Below, in pieces: positions 60,265 to 64,000 of a DNA stretch of 64,000 nucleotides. Location of the stretch: NCBI GenBank assembly GCA_002730555.1, contig PCAM01000005.1, positions 25,799 to 89,798 on the forward strand, read 5' to 3'. The stretch's first letter is position 1, and each line of letters opens with the position of its first letter. The notes under the pieces are model-generated. The model had not been told where the DNA came from. It did not search any database and was given only the letters and a program-made list of their open reading frames with translations. The translations under genes and the position numbers were made by a program. The stretch is from Chloroflexota bacterium (GTDB lineage Bacteria; Chloroflexota; Dehalococcoidia; Lucifugimonadales; Lucifugimonadaceae).

Positions 60265-60966
60265 TTGAAGCCGGATCTTGAGAACTGCAAGGCCCTCACG
60301 TTTGATTTGTTCGGGACTGTGCTGGACCTTGGTGGCAGTTTGACGCCGTATATCGGCGAGTTTCTTACGGCGAAGGGGTCGGGCGCCGACCCGGCCGAGT
60401 TCTGGACACAGTGGCGGTATCGGCAGCGGATCGAGCAGTACCAGGACAACATCGTCGACCTCGGGCACTCCGGCTATCTGGAGGTGGCACGACGGGCTTT
60501 CGCCTACGTTCTTCAGTTGAACAACGTCGAGGCGAGCCGGGACGAGATTGTGGATTTCATGATCGCTTGGCAGAGTCTGTCGCCATTCCCGGAGGTTAGC
60601 GTCGGGCTGGAGCGGCTGAAGCCCCGCTACAAACTGGTGGCGCTCTCGAACGGCGAGCCGGCTTTCCTGGCGCACCTGGCGAAGAACCGCATCAAGTGGG
60701 ATTTCGACGCAGTTATCTCCGTGCAGGTCGTGGGCGCGTTCAAGCCGCATCCCGGTGTTTACCGGCGGGCGGCGCATATCCTGGGGTTGGAGATCGGCGA
60801 GTGCTTGATGGTCTCGGCGAATTCGTTTGATGTGATGGGTGCGCGTGCTTGTGGCATGCGGGGCGCGTTTGTGAATCGGTACGGACTCCCGTACGAGGAC
60901 TCGCCGCATGTCCCGGACGTGACGGTGACCGACTTCACGGAGCTTGCGGACGCGCTGCAGGATTAG
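60265..60966 (+). CDS. 2-haloacid dehalogenase-type HAD hydrolase
   Basis: CKALTFDLFGTVLDLGGSL, LVALSNGEPAFLAHL, SVQVVGAFKPHPGVYRRAAHILG, MVSANSFDVMGARACGMRGAFVNR. Confidence 0.92.
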   Translation: MKPDLENCKALTFDLFGTVLDLGGSLTPYIGEFLTAKGSGADPAEFWTQWRYRQRIEQYQDNIVDLGHSGYLEVARRAFAYVLQLNNVEASRDEIVDFMIAWQSLSPFPEVSVGLERLKPRYKLVALSNGEPAFLAHLAKNRIKWDFDAVISVQVVGAFKPHPGVYRRAAHILGLEIGECLMVSANSFDVMGARACGMRGAFVNRYGLPYEDSPHVPDVTVTDFTELADALQD

Positions 60967-60977
60967 GAGCGCGCGTT

Positions 60978-61359
60978 TGTTGGACGGATCTTTCGAGAGA
61001 CCCAGGGTGGGTTGTCGTAAGTTCAGGGGTGGGAGTTGCGAACGAAGATCGGGTGGTTACGCGCTGCGTTAGACGGATAACGCGCTGGCGTATTGGCTTC
61101 CTAATTGGAAGCCCCCTCACCCCAACCCTCTCCCGACGGGGAGAGGGGGTCACGCGGACGCGCTGTTAATAGGGTGTTCTTGCGTGGGAGGGTCGTTCGA
61201 AGGCCTCAGGGTGGGCTTCAACCTACTGTCGTCTCGAGCGTGGTCGAGGGGTCTTCACTGGAACAGTGTCCGGCTGGAGACACTGATTACGCGGTGACGC
61301 ATCAATAGGACGTTCTTGCGTGAGGGACCCTTCAAGAGCCTCAGGGTGAGTTGTCGTGG
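60978..61359 (+). repeat. Three degenerate direct copies of an intergenic repeat (60978-61020, 61165-61216, 61302-61359)
   Basis: Shared core g(g/a)(t/c)c(c/t)ttc(g/a)aga(g/c)(g/a)cc(t)cagggtg(g/a)gttgtcgt; two copies also share ta(a)tagg..gttcttgcgtg. Confidence 0.65.
61112..61150. repeat. CCCTCACCCCAACCCTCTCCC-type hairpin repeat
   Basis: ccccctcaccccaaccctctcccgacggggagagggggt. Confidence 0.75.
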
Positions 61360-61411
61360 GATCAGTCCGTGAATGTGGCCAAGCAGCCAGGTGGTTAAAA
61401 ATAGCAGGGTT

Positions 61412-61455
61412 GACCTCCCTCATCCCAGCTCTCTCCCACTGAGAGAGGGGGTTTC
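61412..61455. repeat. CCCTCATCCCAGCTCTCTCCC-type hairpin repeat
   Basis: acctccctcatcccagctctctcccactgagagagggggttt. Confidence 0.7.
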
Positions 61456-62153
61456 TAACCCAGGTAGCGCGCTTCCAACGGCGTCTCTTTGTAGCCGTCC
61501 CCATCTCGCTCCACGCGATACGCCCGCGAGTTTGGGTCCTGCGTGACGATCTCGTGCAACTCGTCGCCGATGTAGTGGATGGCGCAGTTGTCGTCGGTGG
61601 CGATACCGTCCGAGACCTCGCCGGATGCGATCAGCCTGCGGTACGTGGACGGTCGGTCCGGGTGCCCGCTGTAGTGGGTTGAGTTGCTGCCCTTGAGAAG
61701 CCCAACGCACTTCAGCGCCGTGAGGCCTCCGGGGATCGAGTCTGTGATGCAGTCGTCGAACCAGCAGATCGAACCCGCGCTCGTGCCTGAAAGGATGATC
61801 CCCGCCTCCCACGCTTCTCGCATGATCTCGCCAAAGCTCCATTCGTTCCAGAGGGCCATCAGGTTCTTAGTGCTACCTCCGCCGACGTAGATGATGTCGT
61901 GCTTCATGACATAGGAGCGAATGTCCTTTTGTGGCGGCGAGTACAGGCTCAGGTGGGACGTTTCGGCATCATGCCGGCCGAACTCCTGATAGAAGGTCGC
62001 TATGTTTTGGGCGTTGTCACCCGTGGCAGACCCCACGTAGCAGACCTTCGGGCGTGACTTGTCTGAGAGGGTGAGCAGGTGCTCACGGAGCAGCGGGCGT
62101 CTCCATTCGGGTGGAAAGAAGTCGCCGCCGATGCCAAAGATCTGCTTGTCCAA
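61455..62153 (-). CDS. Peptidase S51 family (dipeptidase E / cyanophycinase-like)
   Basis: IIYVGGGSTKNLMALWNEW, GIILSGTSAGSICWFDDCITDSIPGG (catalytic GxSAG), ATDDNCAIHYIGDEL. Confidence 0.9.
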   Translation of the reverse strand: MDKQIFGIGGDFFPPEWRRPLLREHLLTLSDKSRPKVCYVGSATGDNAQNIATFYQEFGRHDAETSHLSLYSPPQKDIRSYVMKHDIIYVGGGSTKNLMALWNEWSFGEIMREAWEAGIILSGTSAGSICWFDDCITDSIPGGLTALKCVGLLKGSNSTHYSGHPDRPSTYRRLIASGEVSDGIATDDNCAIHYIGDELHEIVTQDPNSRAYRVERDGDGYKETPLEARYLG

Positions 62154-62212
62154 ATCCGCCGCTCCTGAAAATCAGATTACGTGTGACCGCCCGATGACCT
62201 GCGGGACCGGAA

Positions 62213-62773
62213 TCATACTTCGTTGTGGCGGAAACATGTGACCACGTGGTCATTCACCATGCCCGTCGACTGCATGAATGCGTAGACGGTTGTGGGACCT
62301 ACGAAACGGAACCCCCGCGTCTTGAGCGCCTTGCTCATGGCTTCCGACACGTCGGTCGTGGTCGGGATGTCGCCCATCGCCGTCGGTGAGTTCTTGACCG
62401 GGCCACCGCCGCCCAGCGTCCACAGGTAGGCGTCAAGGCTGCCGAACTCGGCCTGTACCGCAAGCGCCACGCTCGCGTTACTGATAGCCGCCTCTATTTT
62501 GCCGCGATGACGCACAATCCCGGTGTCCTGCACAAGTCTCTTGACCTCCGGTTCACCGTAAGCTGAGATGGTGGTTATGTCGAAGTCCGCGAATGCCCGG
62601 CGATAACCCTTACGTTTGTTGAGGATCGTTTGCCAGCTCAGACCGGCCTGCGACCCTTCCAGGACCAGCATCTCGAAAAGGTGGCCGTCGTCGTGCGACG
62701 GCACACCCCATTCGGTGTCGTGGTACTCGACTATCAAGTCGTTGCCCGATCCCCATTCACAGCGAGAAGTCAT
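62213..62773 (-). CDS. tag: DNA-3-methyladenine glycosylase I
   Basis: RCEWGSGNDLIVEYHDTEWGVPSHDDGHLFEMLVLEGSQAGLSWQTILNKRKGYRRAFADFD; FVGPTTVYAFMQSTGMVNDHVVTCFRH. Confidence 0.95.
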   Translation of the reverse strand: MTSRCEWGSGNDLIVEYHDTEWGVPSHDDGHLFEMLVLEGSQAGLSWQTILNKRKGYRRAFADFDITTISAYGEPEVKRLVQDTGIVRHRGKIEAAISNASVALAVQAEFGSLDAYLWTLGGGGPVKNSPTAMGDIPTTTDVSEAMSKALKTRGFRFVGPTTVYAFMQSTGMVNDHVVTCFRHNEV

Positions 62774-64000
62774 TTGGTGCCGTTACCTGTACTCAACTCA
62801 GTCGGATTCAGCCGGTCCATCTGGCACCGTACCAGTGGGGCTGTGATCCTGGCCGGATTAGTGTCACTGCTGCTGGTCGGATGTTCTTCCGACGGCGCTG
62901 GGGCACCGGACGGCGCCACGCCCACGACGCCTGGTCCAACTTCGGTGTTCGGCGAGACCCCGAGCCCGGCGGCGACAGCAGATACGGTCGCGGGTCCGAC
63001 GGAGGGGCCGTTGGCGGGCCCGACCCCGAGCACGCCCGGGCGGGGCGCCACCCCGGAGCCCACGTCGACCTCGGGCGGTTCCGCGACAACGCCCGCCACG
63101 TCTGAACCCACTCCTGAAGGAAAATCCGGCGAGCTGACAAGGATCGGCGACGCCGTGTCAGAGATCAGGGAACTGCACGCCGGTGGAGATCCGAATGTTT
63201 CTCTGGTCGGCAAAGATCGCATTGCCGAAGAGCTAGCAGAGGACCTGGCGGACCCCGAGGTGCTGGCGGATATCGCCGATCGGGAAGTGTTGCTCAAGCT
63301 GCTGGGCCTGATTCCACAGGATTCGGATCTTCTCGAAATTGAGCGCAACCTGCTTGAGGGCGCCGTTATCGGGCTGTACAACCACGAGACTGGCGAGTTG
63401 TTGGTGCTTGGAGGCGGCGAAGAGGTATCGGTCAAAGAAGAGGCCGTGTATTCGCACGAGTACGCCCACCTGCTGCAGGACGTGAACTTCGATCTCAGCG
63501 TGCTGTTTGAGGACGCCAAAAACGATTCGGACCGTGAGGGTGCGCTCCAGGCGATGATCGAAGGCGAGGCGACGTTTGTGGAGGCCATCTACGCTGCCCG
63601 CAACTTCGCCGCCGAAGATCTGAACGAGCTCATCACAGTTGATCCGATTGATCTCGCCATTCTTGAGGCCACGCCGGACTTTCTCGTTCTTACGCTGGGT
63701 TGGCCGTACACAGCGGGATTCGGATTCGTGAACTCGATCTGGCAGGGAGGCGGTATGGCGGGACTTGATGCCGCATGGGCAGACCTCCCGGAGACGACGG
63801 AGCAGATCATTCACCCGGAGAAGTACCGGACCAACGAATACCCGGAAACCCCACCGACACTGCCGGATATGGCCTCGATCTTGGGTGAAGGATGGAGCGT
63901 CCAGAGCGAAGATGTGCTGGGCGAGGCGATTATCAGTCTATGGCTGGAGGCGCTTGGCGTTGAGGCTGCCGTAGCTGCGCGGGCGGCCGCCGGATGGGGA
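62774..64000 (+). CDS. Secreted lipoprotein with HEYAH metallopeptidase-like motif, C-terminus beyond window (not in ORF track)
   Basis: Continuous + frame: MVPLPVLNSVGFSRSIWHRTSGAVILAGLVSLLLVGCSSDGAG...Thr/Pro linker...EEAVYSHEYAHLLQDVNFDL...REGALQAMIEGEATFVEAIYA...; open to base 64000. Start uncertain (62774 TTG, 62777 GTG or 62843 GTG). Confidence 0.8.
   Translation, partial: MVPLPVLNSVGFSRSIWHRTSGAVILAGLVSLLLVGCSSDGAGAPDGATPTTPGPTSVFGETPSPAATADTVAGPTEGPLAGPTPSTPGRGATPEPTSTSGGSATTPATSEPTPEGKSGELTRIGDAVSEIRELHAGGDPNVSLVGKDRIAEELAEDLADPEVLADIADREVLLKLLGLIPQDSDLLEIERNLLEGAVIGLYNHETGELLVLGGGEEVSVKEEAVYSHEYAHLLQDVNFDLSVLFEDAKNDSDREGALQAMIEGEATFVEAIYAARNFAAEDLNELITVDPIDLAILEATPDFLVLTLGWPYTAGFGFVNSIWQGGGMAGLDAAWADLPETTEQIIHPEKYRTNEYPETPPTLPDMASILGEGWSVQSEDVLGEAIISLWLEALGVEAAVAARAAAGWG

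Noticed and set aside
62770-63588. 272-aa minus-strand ORF rich in Ser/Pro
   Set aside because: Antisense of the lipoprotein/metallopeptidase-like gene that is open to the right edge

Overview
A GC-rich, gene-dense bacterial chromosomal window, probably Chloroflexota (Dehalococcoidia/SAR202-like). That lineage call is inferred from gene content only and was not tested. It carries mostly housekeeping and biosynthetic genes: moaA, rdgB, a cox operon with a di-heme subunit II, moeA-pheT-pheS-tyrA, an inositol-catabolism-like cluster (two TIM-barrel isomerases, IolD, M81/MlrC), trpS plus trpE-(cupin)-trpGDCF, glmS-plsC-cmk, holB, lysA, selD, ileS, a SerA-like gene, fmt, dnaA/oriC/obgE/nadD/pyrE, gyrB, and E1 alpha/beta dehydrogenase genes. 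The most informative signals lie outside the supplied ORF track. (1) selD is truncated in the track because an in-frame UGA sits at the catalytic position (CAG-U-AGK), followed by a perfect 9-bp hairpin at SECIS distance, so it is very likely a selenoprotein. (2) A 25-codon ORF ending ...GQWVWRS* lies just upstream of trpE and looks like a trp leader/attenuator peptide. (3) T-box leaders with conserved T-box sequence and terminator precede trpS and, on the minus strand, ileS. (4) A likely oriC with DnaA boxes lies between dnaA and obgE. (5) A two-domain RidA gene has a probable 1-nt frameshift. (6) Several families of hairpin-forming intergenic repeats are present. (7) A lipoprotein/metallopeptidase-like CDS runs off the right edge and is absent from the ORF list. 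No tRNA, rRNA, CRISPR array or transposase was found by eye.
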